DNA of 64,000 bases from the NCBI RefSeq assembly GCF_002288925.2, contig NW_022098008.1, positions 6,347,972 through 6,411,971 of the forward strand, read 5' to 3'. The translations under genes were made by a program, and so were the position numbers. A model generated the notes under the pieces. The model ran no database searches and was not told the origin of the DNA. It saw nothing but the letters and a program-made list of their open reading frames with translations. Below, piece by piece: positions 13,774 to 25,280 of the stretch. Source of the DNA: Delphinapterus leucas. Its lineage: Eukaryota > Chordata > Mammalia > Artiodactyla > Monodontidae. Each line of letters begins with the position of its first letter. Position 1 is the stretch's first letter.

Positions 13774-14796
13774 AGTCCTGGGAAACTGATATGATCAACA
13801 CAACTGACTAGACTCTGCCAGAAGACATCTTGGAATTTTATTCTCTCTGTCCCGATGTCCCCCCCATGCTACCCACTCCTTTTCCTCCCAGCCTCTCCTG
13901 CATACACACAAAGAGCAAGGAACCCAGGAATGGATCTGTGGATGGAGAAATTCAAGCTTCAGGAGCCCATCAGCCGTGGCCTGTGAGGGGCCCACGTGGG
14001 AGAGATGGACTCCAATTGGAATCAGCAGTTCTTTGGGGCTGGATGAATAAAAGAAGTTTTTGAGAAATCTAAATGAAAGCGAAGACAGCAGGTTACAGTT
14101 CTCCCTAGTTGACGGAGAACGTCAGAAGGAAAAAAGGCATCTGTGGACTGGTACCCAAGTCTATCCTACAGGCTGTGTTGTGCGTCATTATTTCTGAGGT
14201 CCATTTAGTTCTGTACTTTCCAGTGCACTGCCCGGTCCAGCAATGAGAGCCATTCCTAGTTTTGCTTCCCCCAAGTCCCCACCTACACCCACCACTATTC
14301 CTCATTAAGGCTCAAGAACTGGGAGATAGGTAGAGGTCATTTCCACCCCTAAAACTATGTTTAAATGTGTTAGCGTGAGGAGTCCCAGAAAAGTATTTTT
14401 CCCTCTATGTTGCTTGCATGTATTTTCTGTGTGATTATCTGAAAACTCAGCCAGCCGCTGAACTGCATAAAGAGGGTCTTACCTCCCACTCTCCATCAGT
14501 GAGAGGGACGGGAGATGGCTTTGTATATTTGGGGCATCTGGCCCCTTACCTGGGGATACACGTGGGACCTGAGTTCTGATTGGTTGCATTGATGAAGCTA
14601 CTGTAAGATCCTGACCTTGGAGTTAACATTTTACTCTCAGTTTACTTTTATAGGGTGATGGGTAAAAGGGAGGGATGTCATAGCAGTTTCCTAGGATTCC
14701 TGGAATGGTAAAGTAATAGGATGTTCACGAAGCAACATGAAAATTAAAAACAGCCTGCACCAGCTTCTTACGCACTGTTGTCTATGTTGTACCACT

Positions 14797-14923
14797 TTTT
14801 TTTTTTTTTTTTTTTAGCCATGCCGTGCAGCTTGTGAGATCTTAGTTCCCCAACCAAGGATCGAACCCGGGCCCTGGCAGGGAAGGCTCGGAGTCTTAAC
14901 CACTGGACTGCCGGAGGATTCCC
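14797..14923 (-). mobile_element. CHR-type SINE, short form
   Basis: On the minus strand it reads ...TCCAGTGGTTAAGACTC...GGGTTCGATCC...GGGGAACTAAGATCT... and ends in an A-tail, seen as a T-run of about 20 at 14797-14816. The near-repeats TGTACCACT before it and TGTACCAGT after it are probably the target duplication. It lies 77 bp from an oppositely oriented copy. Confidence 0.9.
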
Positions 14924-15000
14924 TGTACCAGTTTTATTAACTGGTCAATATCCTGTCAGTGTAGTCAGTATGCGGGGAAATGAGTTTAAAAGTCACTGCG

Positions 15001-15117
15001 GACTTCCCCAGAGGTCCAGTGGTTAAGACTCTGTGCTTCCACTGCAGGGGGCATGGGTTCGATCCCTAGTCGGGGAACTAAGATCCTACATGCCGCACAT
15101 GGTGTGGCCAAAAAAAG
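15001..15117 (+). mobile_element. CHR-type SINE, short form
   Basis: It reads GACTTCCCCAGAGGTCCAG...GGGTTCGATCCCTAGTCGG...GTGTGGCCAAAAAAA. A perfect 12-bp target duplication TAAAAGTCACTG flanks it at 14987-14998 and 15122-15133, so its borders are well defined. Confidence 0.93.
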
Positions 15118-15591
15118 TCCCTAAAAGTCACTGGAGTTTGCACTGCTTATAAACATCTGCTCCCTGCAGTGACTTCAACTGTGCTATTAGACACAGCTGC
15201 CACGGGCTCAAAAAGGAACTTCATTTCTTAAAATCACTACTACTGAGACAGGAAAGTGACACTTGTCAGCTCACTTCATTCCCAGAGAGAAACTGGTAAC
15301 CTCCTTATGGCTGTTGAGCTCAGATTTTTTCCAGCCACAGTTGGCTTGGTAGGAGGAAGGAGCCCTGAGTACAAGCATAGCCTTTCTGGAGAGTTCTCTG
15401 AGGTCCTAAGCCCTTCAGCCACTGGTACTGGAGATTCTGTCTCCTCATTTCTGCAGGAATCTGCCTTTCTTTTGCACATGGATCTGTCATTCTGTTAATG
15501 AAATCCACCAACCTGCATTTTCTTATCTTTTTCTCTACCTCCCTCGCTCCATCCTCTTGTTTATCACTGTGTAGTTAATACGAAAAATCAT

Positions 15592-15815
15592 GAGTACCAT
15601 TTATGAAGCGCTTCCTGTATGTCAGGCTCTATGCCAGGTAATAAATATTTGACCTAGTGACCAAGACAGCCAGTAAGATGGGCACTGGTACCCACTTTGG
15701 CTGATGGGGAGAGTGAGGTTTGGAGGGGCTTATCCTAGGCCCCAAGCTCACTAGAGCAGGGGAGTCATGATTCCAACCAGGGTTACTTACTCCAAAGCCC
15801 ACCTGCGCTCTTTAG
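15592..15815 (-). repeat. MIR SINE fossil
   Basis: The text 'accatttatgaagcgcttcc' followed by 'gtcaggctctatgccaggta' and 'tgatggggagagtgaggttt' is the reverse-strand MIR consensus order. It is diverged and its limits are approximate. Confidence 0.65.
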
Positions 15816-16645
15816 TTCTTTATCCATTTCTCTTATTATCTCATCAGTCCTCGAACCTTCTATGGAGAAACAGGAAAATCTCAAAGCATATTCAACTCCC
15901 AAGCAGAAACTGATGACTTGATATTTATACTTGATTAAATACAAGCTATGCTGCTTATGTGACATGGCAGCCAAGCATAATCAACTTCTCAAGTCTCATT
16001 TACAGTTATATGTGTGAAATAATCATTTGTCAGCTATGCAGGATTACCCTGGGGAATCAAGTCGATTTCTCCTTGTATGCTGTACAAGAACCAAAATCAG
16101 AACCTTTAAGTTGACACATAAAATTGACCACCACACCTGCCAACTAGGATGTGTGGGTGGTCATTGCCTAGAAGGTCATGGTGAGGATGGAGGGCCCAGC
16201 CAGCACAGCGAGAGCTTGGTGAGGCAGTGGGCCAAGGGTTTCCATCTGTCTTATGTCTTTGTGATACAAAACCCCATGAAAGGAGGAATAAGGAGGGCCT
16301 GCCAGAAAGTTATATGAAAGTATATTATTCATATGTCAGAGTAGCTTATAGAAATAAAGTTCCCTACTTCATTTTTATATCTCCCATGATTATTAATTTC
16401 TAGCATACTGTCTCATTCTGCAAATAATTACTAAAAAATACAAGTCATATATCCAATTATCCGATTGATCCCAGAAATATAAAGAAAATATTATTAATAT
16501 TCTGCTATTCATTTTATATTCGCTAGAGTTTGGTATAAAGTAAGAAATCTATATTCATTTGGAAGATTTTTTTCTTTTACAGAGCTCTTGAAATAAGGAT
16601 TATTTTGCTTTCTTTTGATGCAATCTGGGCTTGCAAATATATTTG

Positions 16646-16646
<1 letters not shown>

Positions 16647-16676
<30 letters not shown>
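16647..16676 (+). repeat. (GT)n microsatellite
   Basis: A run of about 15 GT dinucleotides, 120 bp upstream of the first ADCY2 exon in the window. The minus-strand open frame over it (16509-16697) is a threonine-histidine artefact. Confidence 0.95.
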
Positions 16677-16796
16677 GTTGGTGTAGAATGTAGACAAGCA
16701 CTAGAGATTCTGAAATTTGTTCATGCACGAATTCTACGTCCTGTATGTATGTTGTTTTGTTATATTGTTTTCATCTGTTTGTTTGTTTTTTAATAG

Positions 16797-16881
16797 ACCA
16801 GGCATTTGGAAAGACCTAAAGACCATGGGCTCAGTGTCTCTCTTTATATTTTTCATCACACTGCTTGTTCTGGGCAGACAG
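16797..16881 (+). CDS. ADCY2: adenylyl cyclase type 2, exon with the last transmembrane helix
   Basis: This exon of 85 bases begins with the third base of a split glycine codon and reads PGIWKDLKTMGSVSLFIFFI and then TLLVLGRQ. The hydrophobic stretch is the twelfth transmembrane helix of a class III membrane adenylyl cyclase, just before the second cytosolic catalytic half (about residues 796-823 if the protein is 1091 residues long). The acceptor is a T-rich tract ending TAATAG at 16791-16796, and the donor is CAG|GTAAGA at 16882. It leaves phase 0 and continues at 21351. The protein makes cAMP from ATP at the plasma membrane. Type 2 is known to be stimulated by Gs-alpha and G-beta-gamma. 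The gene assignment rests on the near-identity of the joined exons to ADCY2 as I know it. Confidence 0.95.
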
Positions 16882-19800
16882 GTAAGAAGTCTGTTACTTC
16901 TGTAACTTCTCTAAAGTGCTGTATTAATAATACATTGCTGACGTGCATTGCCATTGCTTTCATGCAAACAAATGTTGAAGCATCAGAATCATCTTATCAC
17001 TTAAGAGAAAAGTAGGTAGCACAAGGTGTGTATGCTTGGCTATAGACACAAGAAAAAGGCCTCTCATTTTTTCTTTTTCCCCTAAGAGGCAAATTTTGTG
17101 AACAGTTGAAGTGTGAATCAATGAATTTCCTGTTAAGTCTCAAAATAAATGTGTAGGTTTCTGTAAGCCTACAATGTATTCCCTCAATAGCTGACACTAA
17201 TTGGAAAAAAAAGTCCCCTTGCCTGGGGTTTTCATCTGCATTTCAAAACGTATAGCTTCTTTTTCTTTGAAGTGGGCATTAAATATCCCTGCTGTCACTT
17301 GCAATTATCCCTAGAAATATGGTCCCTTGTTCAAAAATTTTATTTTGTGATGCAAATGAAACATCCTCCTCGGGCTCTGTGCCCGCTTCTGGCCTCCCCG
17401 TGGAGCCTGTAGGTGCAGGACTTTTAAGGGCAATATTCTTTCTCTGCCTGCAAACAAGGACAATCACCCAAAGACTAAAGACTCATCCCACACCAGGTAG
17501 CTCTGCCTCAACCAAAGTTTGTTTTAAGTTCTTTGATGGATAGCATGAAACAAAGAAGTGATTTATGTGGAGATAACCAGGGAAGAGGCAATGCCAATTA
17601 AATTATATACACATCTCTAAACAGTTATCTGAGAGGCAAACTATCAGCTGGGGAGTTTGGGTCTGCCTTCCATTTCTCACCAGGAGGAAGCTGCTAATAA
17701 TCACACAGTCAGAGCAGAGACCAGGTCTGTGACAGTCAGTCCAGCACCCGGGAATGCCATCCATCCTCTTCCATCTTCCCGGGGAAGTGCAAGGGGCATC
17801 CTTCCCTGGAGCTCACAGTGCAGCTCTCACCAATCTCCCTAGAGCTACGCTGTGGTCCTGATGCAGAGCTCAGAAGACCCCGGTCCCCCCATCACCCTCC
17901 CCACCTCTGTCCCCGGCACATGCTAGGTTCTGCATTCTTAGGCAGTTTCTCCTACTAGAATGATCACTCAGATTTCTTCACAGCAATATATTTTAATTAC
18001 CTAGAATCAAATTGAATTCTCCCAACTTTTTTTATTGATCACTGAGATAATATACAGGCAATACCACTACACAAATGTTGTCGAATCCCTGCTCACTGAT
18101 CAGTTACTCCCTAAATGATTTAAATAAAGAATCAAAAGTATGCAGTATTATGGCCAGGCATTCATTTAACATGATAGCGCTGGTACCGGTTTCCTTTCGT
18201 GTCGCTAGTGTAATGATAAGTAATATGTACATCTAGAGGCCTAAAGAGTAGTAATCCCTGCAGGATTAATTGTGTTCACAGTTACTCTTTAACTAGAACC
18301 AAGGATATACCAAGGTGAGCCAGAAGGCTGACCTTCAGTCCAAAATCATTAAGTGAATGATTTACTGAGGTCCCAAGTCTTCTGGGATAACAAGAACTGT
18401 GAAGCCTGTGACATAGTGCCTCTGCACACCCTTCCGGAAATACAACTGTATTATAAACAAATGTCTGATATTTGAAATCAGGTTGTCAAGTGTTGTAAGA
18501 ATCCATGGCCTCAGAGTTACCTCTTTTCTGAATGTGTTTTAAATAATAGCACAGACTTTTTGCAACTTATCTTGTTATCATTTGTCCTAATGGCTCCCCT
18601 GACCCATGACCATCATTTTTGAAACGATGGCAATGTACTTGCTTTCTAAGAAAATGACTATACTAAATATTGCTCTAGGCATCTCAGAAACCTTAGTGAA
18701 AACATAACACATCCTAGACAAGAGCGACAGTACAGTACCACTCTCTGTACTGAAATCTAGTTTGTGACAGAAACGCAAGCCAACTCAAGGGCCTCTTTTG
18801 ACAAAGAAAGATCCCCTGTGTTTCACCCAGGTTTAAAGGGCAGCCCCCTGCCGTCAAGGGTCTGCATCCTAGGTGGGCTCATTCAGAGTATGGAACCGGG
18901 CAGTGGCAACCTAGTGCTTGAGAGTGAGGCCGAGGTCCTCGTGCACGAGAGTTGAGGATCCCAGAGAAAGTGGAACCACATGCTGCCTGCGCCCCTGCCC
19001 AGAGACCACTTCTGTCCTCGCAGAAAGGTGTAAGCCCAGTTCCTCAGGTACTTTTCAGAACTAGACAGAGCACGGGACGCCCTCGAGGCTGTGATAGGAT
19101 GTGAAACACAGCAGACAGGGTCGCGGGGGTCCCAGACGCGGCCTAGATGCCCTCTCAAGACTCTTCCTGTTCTCTCTCCCATCACGCCAGAGCTCATGAA
19201 GACAAATTCCACATCTGAGTGGGATCTGGGCCCCTAAGCATTTGGGGAGTAGCCCCAGATGGAATCTGAGAGATGGGAGGTGATGGGAGGACTGGAGGTC
19301 ATGGAGCAGGGCTGCTGTTTTAGTTGAAGTGTCACAAAGTCCTTAGAGCGCTTTCCTGCCCTGAGTCAGGGTCCCGGAGGAAGCAGCTCTCCCCACCCCT
19401 GGCTGGATCTCCTCACTCAGCCTCCCCGGGTCTCTGTGTCAAATCTCCCTCTCTTTTCTCCTGTAAGGACATCAGTCATTGGATTTACAGCCCACCCTAA
19501 ATCCAGGATGATCCTTAAGTTCATTACATCTGCCGAGACCCTATTTTCAGAGAAGTCACAGACACAGATACCGGGGTTCGGACTTGGAACGATCTTTTTG
19601 GCGACATGATTAAGTCCATTACAACTGGTTTGGGATAAAAACATTTGTCTTCCTTTGGGGGACCACACATGAGTTTTTAAGGTCCTTGCGCCTCAAGGCA
19701 AGGGTTCTGCAGCAGACTGCACTGGTTGGGGAGGTGAGGGGGAAAGATTTGTCAGAAGGTCACTCTCAGTCCAATGTAGCTGGTCCCAAAGTGCTCCGAT

Positions 19801-21350
19801 TCCTTTAGTAGGAGACTTAAAGAATGCTTGCACGTGGTACAGTAGCAGTCCCTCAGAAAACCTGAGCGACTCTTCACGAGCTTTACGAAAACCTTTCAAA
19901 CTTACACGAATTGGGCTTGCTGCCTGCCTTAACTGGCTCCATGGCTTCATCTCATGTTTCATTTTTATCTGATCTGCGGTGTATACCTGTGTCTTCTCGA
20001 TGCCACCACCGTAGATTGCTTCTGTTATTTTAGTTTAATACCGGCCACACCACTAGTTTATCCCCCCACAAAATATCTAAATAAATAATCTGTTCTCCAA
20101 GGGAGAGGCCTTTTCCAGTACGTGCATAGCATGATTTCTATAAATACAGAATGTGGAAAATGTGTCAGTAATGTAAAACTTTAATATAAGCAAATTTTTA
20201 AACTATCTCTTTTGTAATCTTTTTAAAAAAATGTCTTGTTATATGACCTAAAAATAAGTGCCTCCCCAGAGGAGGAGAATTTTTGAATATATCATACCTA
20301 GTTTGAAGCAAACCTAATTTCAGTGAATGATCATTGTTCTTTCAGGTTTCAAATGGTGAATTATTTTTTGAAATTGCAGTCTGTGCATGAGAGGCCATTT
20401 ACGTGTGTTTTATTTTGCTTTGTGCTGTCATGGGTATAGCTAAGCAAACCAATAAAACACACTCCCTCCATTTAGTTCTTCTTTGCATGTATCTGTCAAT
20501 AATTACTATCTGTGCTGAAATACACTCTCTCTATTAGGCCCTTCTGTTACAGGAAGATTCATTCAAGGCTATTTCATTATATTAAATTATATACATCAGA
20601 GCAGATACAAAATGATGACAAGCCAAAGAGATCCTGTGACAGTAAACGGGCCTCTCTATTTCTACAATGTTAATAACAGCTGATTTTTAAAAACATTGAA
20701 TTTTAATACATTATAAAGCATGAACACATATGTTTTTTACTAGCAGGCACCATCTTAATTAAATTATATCAAAATGAACTTTTGTCTAAATATAATGTCA
20801 TTCTCTCAGTACAGTGCAATCCCAAATGAAAAAACACATACTTTTCAATGTATACTTAATTACATAATTTGTGGTAGAGGAAAACTGATTTTCAGCTGTT
20901 AAAGGCAAACTGCCACAAATGAACACTGTTATTTTTTAGATGCAAATCATGAAACAATGCACTCTCTCTACTAAAATATTTTCCATTTTTCTTTTATTCA
21001 TTATTTATATTCTATCACAGCTCTTTTCAAAAAATAATTCAAGCCACCATTTATTAACATGACTATGTAAGAAGCTTTCATGTCATTTTTGTCTTTCAAG
21101 GCTTCAGTATAGCTATTTTCTCTGTTTCTGAGGCTGATTCTTTCCCAAATTTGCATTTTGGATATCCATGTTGGAGGGTGAAATGAGAGACATTTGGGGG
21201 CAACTGAGGGCTTGGTAGGGAGGGTGACAATTCCATTTGGGGGGGTTCTTTTTTAGGTTTGTTTCATTCTTTTTATTTTCTCTTTAAAACCTCCACTCTG
21301 GCAGGACAAGATGCCTATTGTTTCTTTACCTCTGTGTCCTCTTGTAACAG
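16882..21350 (+). other. ADCY2: ADCY2 intron
   Basis: An intron of 4469 bases with GTAAGA donor and CTTGTAACAG acceptor. The only clear repeat is an MLT1 LTR fragment at about 19395-19640. The stretch 19970-21050 is AT-rich, without any SINE, LINE or microsatellite that I recognise, and could hold conserved non-coding elements; that is a guess. No exon-like segment is seen. Confidence 0.8.
19395..19640 (-). repeat. MLT1-type LTR fragment
   Basis: The text 'ctgtaaggacatcagtcatt', 'ggatttacagcccaccctaa' and 'tctgccgagaccctattttc' follows the reverse-strand MLT1 consensus. It is truncated and diverged. Confidence 0.7.
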
Positions 21351-21509
21351 AATGAATATTACTGTAGGTTAGACTTCTTATGGAAGAACAAGTTCAAAAA
21401 AGAGCGAGAGGAGATAGAAACCATGGAGAACTTGAACCGCGTGCTGCTGGAGAACGTGCTCCCTGCACACGTGGCTGAGCACTTCCTGGCCAGGAGCCTG
21501 AAGAATGAG
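21351..21509 (+). CDS. ADCY2: adenylyl cyclase type 2, linker and C2 start exon
   Basis: An in-phase exon of 159 bases (53 codons) reading NEYYCRLDFLWKNKFKKERE, then the helix IETMENLNRVLLENVLPAHV and ending AEHFLARSLKNE. The charged, leucine-containing helix is the signalling coiled coil that connects the last membrane helix to the C2 cyclase domain, and the 'LLENVLPAHVA' text is the conserved class III cyclase transducer motif. The acceptor is CTTGTAACAG|AAT. The donor is GAG|GTCAGA, a little weaker than consensus. Eleven bases into the following intron a 19-bp G-rich minisatellite begins, and the reading frame stays open into it, so intron retention would add a Gly/Arg-rich tail. Approximate protein residues are 824-876. 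Confidence 0.97.
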
Positions 21510-21520
21510 GTCAGAGAGAC

Positions 21521-21700
21521 TGGGCTGAAGGGGAGAGGCTGGGCTGGTGGAGAGAGGCGGGGCCGATGGGGAGAGGCTGGGCTGATGGGGAGAGGTGGGG
21601 TTGATGGGGAGAGGCTGGGTTGATGGGGAGAGGTGGGGCTGATGGGGAGGGGCGGGGCTGGTGAAGAGAGGCGGGGTTGATGGGGAGAGGCGGGGCTGCT
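21521..21700 (+). repeat. 19-bp G-rich minisatellite
   Basis: About nine and a half units of a 18-20 bp motif close to TGGGCTGATGGGGAGAGGC. G-runs of three or four in every unit make G-quadruplex formation on the sense strand possible. The array starts 11 nt after the donor of the preceding ADCY2 exon. It explains the proline/serine-rich minus-strand frame at 21359-21772. Confidence 0.93.
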
Positions 21701-22404
21701 AGCCAGGGAAGGGCGTGGGCTGGTGAGGGCCAAAATCTCCCGGCGGTGACCTAGAGGCCTGTGGCACTTCAAACATGTCAGTGTTCAAAATACTCGACAT
21801 TGGCCTGAACGTGTCCATTTTCAAGAGTATATTGACTGGCCGTATAGAGATCGACTGAGAATAGTGAGTTAGACTCGCCTATGAACATCTGAGCATGAAG
21901 TTGATTCATTCTTCCTAGTTTTTCTTCCCCAATCGTGTAAAGTTCTGAACGTACAATATGAGGCACTGGGGTTCCAAATATGTCACAAAAGGGGTCACCA
22001 CCCTCTGCCTAGTGTGGGAGGACGCTTCCTTACCAGCGTGCCATCAAGGCCAAATCAAGAAGCAAAATCACACCATGCATCCCACACTCCACTGTTCCAT
22101 GGCTCATGACTTCCCTGAGAGCCTTTTAAGGGTCTTAGAATTTCAAAGATATGAGATAGAATTTAGGAGTTAGCCGCACAAGGACAGATCAAAGACTTGA
22201 GACCATCCATTTGAATGGATAGAAAAGGGAATTTTCGTGGAGCATCTAAAGGAATGGATATTTAACTAGAGTTGAAGAGATTGGCATGTTGTTTCAATGC
22301 TGAAATGGCTTATGAAATGAAATGTCATGAATTTTCTTTAATGTAACTAAATTACAAGAGTCAGCAGATGTATCTACAGTGGAACTCTGTTAATTTAAGA
22401 AACA

Positions 22405-22530
22405 TGCATTTGAGCACCCACTGAGTGAATGACCTGTGTTTGGTGCTGTGGAGTTTCAGAGATGTATGAGGTGCAACCCCCGTTCTCAGGAAATGTTCAG
22501 TGAGGATTGGGAATGGATGAGGGATCCGGA
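22405..22530 (-). repeat. L2/MIR-like fossil
   Basis: 'gagcacccactgagtgaatg' to 'gttctcaggaaatgttcagt' follows the widespread 'increasing-number' 3' text of L2/MIR. The family assignment is tentative. Confidence 0.4.
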
Positions 22531-25218
22531 AACCTGTAGATGGATGAACTCGTTAATAGATAAGCTGAACTTTGATGACACTGGTGCACAGAGCAGCCAA
22601 GTGAGAAGGCTTGGAATGGTATTTATCTGTAACATATTTAAAGTTGACATGGAGAAGAAAGTGCCAGGTGGTGGGCAGGGACTGGACCTTATCACTCTGG
22701 TTTTTCTGGAAGCATGCTAGGCATGGTGAGCCAGTCCAGGGGCCCCAGCAGGTCCCACCATTCACTTCTCTATTTCTTCTCCTGGTGTTTTCTGCTTTCA
22801 GTAGGTTATTCAGCAACTTATTTACCTCTTGGTCACAGACAGTGAAATCATTACATCTATTAAAAAGGAACCATCTGTTTTCATTAGCAGTTTAAGAGCT
22901 TGTTTGTGTCTATATGTCTAGCTGTCAATTCAGGTTATAAATTCATCTGTTGCCCCTGCCCTGGGTCAGGCTGGTGCTGGGCCTGGTTACAGAGATGAAC
23001 CGGCCCAGGAGGGGACAGAATCCTATTGTCTCCAAAGGTGCTAACTGCGTAAATGCAGGAGTCCAGAAAGTCCACCACTGTGAGCAAGTGACTTCTGAAC
23101 CAGAAAAGAAAGTGCTAGAAACTGGCAGAGAGATGCAGGCTGTAGAGGGGGAGAAAAAGACCATTCCAGGCTTCAAGGGGCTACTTCTGTCCAGATGACA
23201 GGACAGTGCTTCGTTCAAGACCTTAAAAGGCCCCGGGTTCAGCCCTACAGCACTTGGTGACCTCTTCTGTCCCCTCCTGACGTCTCCCTAGGCCAGACTA
23301 GGGGAATCATCTGTTCTCTCTATTCATTCCTGTTTGCTTGACTTATTCTAAGCAGGCCTCTGAACACAGTTGCCCCTTTGGAAATCACAAGGAAAAGCAG
23401 ATGGGGATGTAGAGTGAAACCCACAGGTGGACAGCATGGGCTTGAACCTTTGTCCCAACATTTTCTGTCATGGTAATGTGAGCTACTTCCTCAGCCTGAG
23501 CCCCGTCTCCCCATGAGTCAAAGGGGAATTGTGCTTTACTTTGCACAATTCTTAGGTAGAGTGTGGGATGTTACATATCACACTGAGCATCCATCCCTCC
23601 AGCTGAGGTGGGCATTTGATAGAGCAGGACCCGGAGTCCCACATCCATGCAGGTGGGACATACCTGGTGGGCAGGCAGCACCAAAGCACCAATGGACTCA
23701 TCCACTTACCGAGTGGCCCTACTGTGTGCCAGGCCAGTGACCCTTCTGTGACTAGCGCGTCATGGGTGCTCCCAAGATGGGGGTGACATTTCCCTCCAAG
23801 TTTCCTCATCAGTGCTGCGAGTTTAAGAACACACACAGCGTCTTCTACAGCCTTCACCGCCCACGTGGGGTCCGTGAGGAAGGCTGCAGCTTCAGGGCAG
23901 CACCACCCGGTGGGCTTGAACCCTTTAACAGGCACCACCTCACTGCGCCGGCAGTTTGGGAACTTTTCCGAGACAAAGTAGGAATCAGCGTGTTTCGTTG
24001 AAATCAGCTCTGGATTCTGTTGCCTCATTTGTCAGATCAAGAAGGTGAATTCCTTGGGGGCCTCGTCCATGGCCACATCACGCCTGTGTGTGCATGTGAA
24101 CCTGACTTAGGCGCTAAAATGATTTCCCCCGCAGACAGTCAGCACCTATTCACCAAGCTCCCAGCTTATTCCTTCATTCAGGAAACACACCCCTGACCCA
24201 GGCAGCCTCATCTTCCCATAGGAAAATGAACAGGAGCTCAGTTCCAAAGCTTTTCAAACGCTTAATGCCACAAACAGCTCCAGGTTCCCTTATTGCATAT
24301 TAGAGGTCTCCGGTTTTCGCTTAGGAACCCCGATACCCTGGACGTCATTAGATTTGCACTTTCTAGCTGCTGACCTCACATTGCTCAGGAGGGTAGAGCG
24401 ACGCACACTGAATCTTAAATCGGGGGCATCAGACCGATGAGACCGTCCTTGAAACGATCTCTTCATTCTGCACAACTGTGGGCTGCAAAAGTCTCTGCAT
24501 TTCATCAGACAACACAGAACTCCCCTGGGCTGTGACTTTCCAGATTTTACTGCCAGTTTTTGCTGGTTAGGTTAAATATTTGGAGAGGGGAGGGAGCTAC
24601 TCAAGCAGCCACTGTAACTGTTGGAGATTAAAAAATTACAGCGGGCCCCATCGGGCAGCCTGTGGTCAGGGCAGCCTGACATCTGCTCAGCGGGACAGAG
24701 ATGCCGCCCAGTCGCTGCTCAAGATCAGATCGGTGGTGAAGGAGAGTCTGTTGCTCTGGTCCTCACAGGGAATCCTGAGTGCAGAAGAGAAGCCCCATAA
24801 AGGGTCTGAAGGAGAAGGACAGCCCCTAGCCCCCTGCCTAAAGGTTCTGAGGGCTCCCACCATGAGTCTCAGAAAGGACGGTTTTGTTTTTGGGTTTTTT
24901 TTTCCAAAATGCTTATAACCAGGTTATTACCAAGAGACTCCTTTGAGTGCATGGCAGGCTTATGCCCCATCCCTCTGACTTCCCGACAGGCTGGATGCCT
25001 ACCTTCTGTCACAGTCAGCCCTTCCTGTCCCCTGGGCAAAAGAACCCACTTCCCTGACCTGGGGATGTGTCATCCTAAGCTTGTGATCCCAGGCCAGGCA
25101 GGCTGAGGTGTTTGACCTCCTCTGTTTAATAGCGTGGACATGGTCCAGGCTGCTGGCCCCCCTCACTGTCAGGGCCGTATAGATGCGCCCTGCATGCACG
25201 CACACGTGCGCTCTTTAC

Positions 25219-25280
25219 CTCTCTCTCTCTCTCTCTCTCTCTCCCTCTCTCCCTCTCTCCCTCTCTCCCTCTCTCCCTCC
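25219..25280 (+). repeat. (CT)n / (CCCTCT)n microsatellite
   Basis: About eleven CT dinucleotides pass into CCCTCTCT repeats. It accounts for the Ser/Leu-rich and Arg/Glu-rich open frames on the two strands at 25126-25578. Confidence 0.93.

Larger units (their letters stand above)
1..16796 (+). other. ADCY2: ADCY2 intron (3' part of a longer intron)
   Basis: This stretch has no exon that I can recognise. It ends at the acceptor of the first ADCY2 exon (tract of T then TAATAG). It holds an L1 copy (321-1250), a probable ERV LTR (about 2979-3561), a CHR SINE (4351-4565), a degenerate L1 of about 5 kb (6520-11570), an MLT1 LTR with an L1 tail (13168-13773), two opposed CHR SINEs (14797-15117), an MIR and a GT microsatellite. 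I see nothing assignable in 1-300, 1269-2970, 3570-4350, 4570-6220, 11580-13160, 13790-14790 and 15140-15590, apart from unique-looking intronic DNA. The small open frames there have no family resemblance. Confidence 0.75.

Noticed and set aside
23552..24028. 158-codon minus-strand open frame
   Set aside because: No recognisable domain and no conserved motif; it is probably a chance frame in intron.
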